DNA from: Pyxidicoccus sp. MSG2
GTDB lineage: Bacteria > Myxococcota > Myxococcia > Myxococcales > Myxococcaceae
DNA length: 64,000 nt
Assembly: GCF_026626705.1 (NCBI RefSeq)
Contig: NZ_JAPNKC010000001.1
Span: 6,280,001-6,344,000, forward strand
Direction: 5' to 3'
The notes below the pieces were generated by a model. It saw nothing but the letters and a program-made list of their open reading frames with translations, searched no databases and was not told the origin of the DNA. Below are positions 62,561-64,000 of the stretch, piece by piece. Position numbers and translations under genes: made by a program. The stretch's first letter is position 1. The number at the start of each line of letters is the position of its first letter.

Positions 62561-63463
62561 ATGGATTTGCGATGGGATGACCTGCGGTACCTGCTGGCGG
62601 TGGCGCGCCAGGGCTCGCTCGCGGGCGCGGCGCGCGAGCTTCGCGTGGACGCCACCACGGTGGGGCGGCGGCTGGACGCGCTGGAGAAGTCGCTGGGCAC
62701 GCGGCTGGTGCTGCGCGGCGCCCGGGCGCTCGCCCTCACGGAGGCCGCGGAGGCGGTGGTGGTCCGGGCGCGGGAGATGGAGGACGGGCTGCGCCTCCTG
62801 CACGATGCGGTGGCCACGGAGGCCCGCGCCGTGGGCACCGTGCGCCTCACCGCCACCGAATACCTTGCCCAGGCCCTGCTTGCTCCGCGCCTGGGAGAGT
62901 TGCACACGCTGCACCCCGGGTTGGATTTGGAGCTGGTGTCGGGCAGCGAGCTGGTGGACCTCCAGCGCGGCGACGCGGACCTCGCGCTGCGACTGGCGCC
63001 GCCCCGAGGAGATGCGCTGGTGGTGCGCAAGGTAGGGGAGGTGGCCTTCGCCATGTATGCGGCGCGCGGCTATCTGCGCCGCCACGGCGCGCCCCGGCCC
63101 GGGGACTTCCACGGGCACTGCGTGCTCGTCTACCGCGCCTCCCTCACCTCCGGTGCCGAGTCCGAGGAGCTGAAGCGACTGACGGCGGGCGCGCGACGGC
63201 TGCTCCAGAGCAACAGCTCGGTCGTCCTGCGCGAGGCAGCCGCGGCAGGGCTCGGCGTGGCGCTGTTGCCATGCCTCAGTGGGGAGCGGGACTCACGGCT
63301 GACGCGCGTGGGCGCGGGAGTCCTGGCGAAGCGGCCGCTGTGGCTGGTGTTCCACAAGGACTTGCAGAAGAGCCCCCGCGTGCGCGCCGCCTCCGACTGG
63401 GTGGTGGAGCTGTGCCGGAAGGAGCGGGCGGGGCTCGCGGGCCAGGAGTCCGGCGCGCGGTAG
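62561..63463 (+). CDS. LysR-family transcriptional regulator
   Basis: 300 residues. DNA-binding winged helix at 1-65 (MDLRWDDLRYLLAVARQGSLAGAARELRVDATTVGRRLDALEKSLGTRLVLR), then an effector domain. Probably regulates the divergent hydrolase. Confidence 0.9.
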   Translation: MDLRWDDLRYLLAVARQGSLAGAARELRVDATTVGRRLDALEKSLGTRLVLRGARALALTEAAEAVVVRAREMEDGLRLLHDAVATEARAVGTVRLTATEYLAQALLAPRLGELHTLHPGLDLELVSGSELVDLQRGDADLALRLAPPRGDALVVRKVGEVAFAMYAARGYLRRHGAPRPGDFHGHCVLVYRASLTSGAESEELKRLTAGARRLLQSNSSVVLREAAAAGLGVALLPCLSGERDSRLTRVGAGVLAKRPLWLVFHKDLQKSPRVRAASDWVVELCRKERAGLAGQESGAR

Positions 63464-63508
63464 TCCGAGGGCGGCGTGGGCTCCCGCGCACGGACGGGCC
63501 CTTCCCGA

Positions 63509-63671
63509 AGCCGCGAGCCCTCGGGAACGGGCGGGCTTGCGGGGACGGAGGGCGGGGCCTGGGGCGCCCGAGGACGCGGGCCCCCTCACTTCGCGGAGCC
63601 GCGAGCCCTCGGGAACAGGCGGGCTCGCGGGGACGGAGGACGCCCGGGGGGACCCGGGCTCCCCTCACTTC
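63509..63671. repeat. Tandem pair of hairpin-containing segments
   Basis: Two segments of about 80 bases (63509-63592 and 63597-63671) share agccgcgagccctcgggaac and end in cccctcacttc. Each holds a stem such as ccgcgagccc / gggctcgcgg. They lie between the convergent lysR and pgi ends and probably serve as terminators. Confidence 0.65.
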
Positions 63672-64000
63672 ACTTCACGCGGAACCGTGCCTCCGCCGGG
63701 CTCGCTCCGCCGGAGCGCTGCACGCCCCGGTCCGGATTGGCGGCCAGGTGCTCCAACACCTTGAACACCGTCTCCACCTCGTTCGGCATGCCGATGTCGG
63801 CGGCGAGCTGCTCGGCGGAGCGGGCCTCCGCGCGGGCCTCGCCCAGACGGGCCGTCAGCTTGCGCTGCAGCTCCAGCACCACACCCGCGGCCTTCTTGCC
63901 CGCCTCCACGCCCGGCTGGTGGTAGGCATTGATGTGCACGAGGCTGGCGTAGAAGCCCACCGCGCGCTCATACAGCGCAATCAGCGCGCCCACCGTGCGC
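63670..64000 (-). CDS. pgi: Glucose-6-phosphate isomerase, C-terminal part (start outside window)
   Basis: Last 109 codons of the gene. The motif VHINAYHQPGVEAGKK near the start of the visible part is the Pgi signature, containing the conserved HQPGVEAGK, and a helical C-terminus follows. The enzyme interconverts glucose-6-phosphate and fructose-6-phosphate. Confidence 0.85.
   Translation of the reverse strand, partial: RTVGALIALYERAVGFYASLVHINAYHQPGVEAGKKAAGVVLELQRKLTARLGEARAEARSAEQLAADIGMPNEVETVFKVLEHLAANPDRGVQRSGGASPAEARFRVK

Overview
The window is about 70% G+C, with strongly GC-biased third codon positions and dense, often overlapping genes. Several protein families seen here are, from general knowledge, typical of myxobacteria of the Myxococcaceae (Myxococcus, Corallococcus, Pyxidicoccus): a DUSAM-domain protein, a cysteine-rich paralogous lipoprotein with its partner gene, a complete extra chemotaxis cluster, several orphan chemoreceptors, stand-alone receiver proteins and a lone CrtI-type desaturase. 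It looks like chromosome. I saw no rRNA, tRNA, insertion sequence, integrase or CRISPR array. Genus and species cannot be fixed from the sequence alone.

Layout. 1-5.4 kb: the start of a GH1 beta-glucosidase lipoprotein coupled to a secreted protein, then two RCK-type cation/proton antiporters separated by a stand-alone receiver. 5.7-15.0 kb: a minus-strand chemotaxis operon, transcribed cheW, cheR (TPR), cheW, mcp (CHASE3), cheA (with receiver), cheB and then a PAS/GAF histidine kinase, nearly all joined by 1-4 base overlaps. 15.2-24.6 kb: CHASE1 histidine kinase, phytoene desaturase-like gene, a lipoprotein/partner pair that may be a SitA-like toxin locus, a membrane-anchored unknown, a divergent SDR/LysR pair and a polytopic chemoreceptor. 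24.9-28.7 kb: CsbD, a possible 52-residue protein, a tandem UspA protein and an ABC exporter.

28.8-35.2 kb is the most accessory-looking part: an AAA ATPase with a PD-(D/E)XK-like C-terminus, a helical-repeat/SUKH-like protein, and a two-gene operon of a DUSAM protein and a NACHT NTPase ending in pentapeptide repeats. The last is a plausible NLR-like defence protein. 35.2-41.0 kb: thioredoxin-like protein, CotH-kinase lipoprotein, a SUKH protein fused to a histone-H1-like Lys/Ala tail built on 15-bp tandem repeats, a run of three similar hairpins, a SanA/YdcF-like protein and another receiver.

41.1-44.8 kb holds atpG, atpD and atpC, with a secreted unknown between atpD and atpC. An intrinsic terminator follows atpG, and both atpG and atpD have matching TTGACC-N17 promoters. 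44.9-48.0 kb: an ArsR-like regulator, then a nitric-oxide-type operon (truncated globin, ferredoxin reductase, NsrR, glutaredoxin-like protein) behind a near-perfect NsrR box. 48.0-50.8 kb: a solute-binding protein translationally coupled to a chemoreceptor. 51.4-59.2 kb: ADP-ribosylglycohydrolase, two small envelope proteins, cytochrome bd oxidase with a duplicated cydA/cydB junction, and a beta-propeller/multihaem secreted protein. 59.5-64.0 kb: an Rrf2 regulator, an unknown, an SDR, an alpha/beta hydrolase divergent from a LysR gene across a perfect 21-bp palindrome, and the end of pgi.
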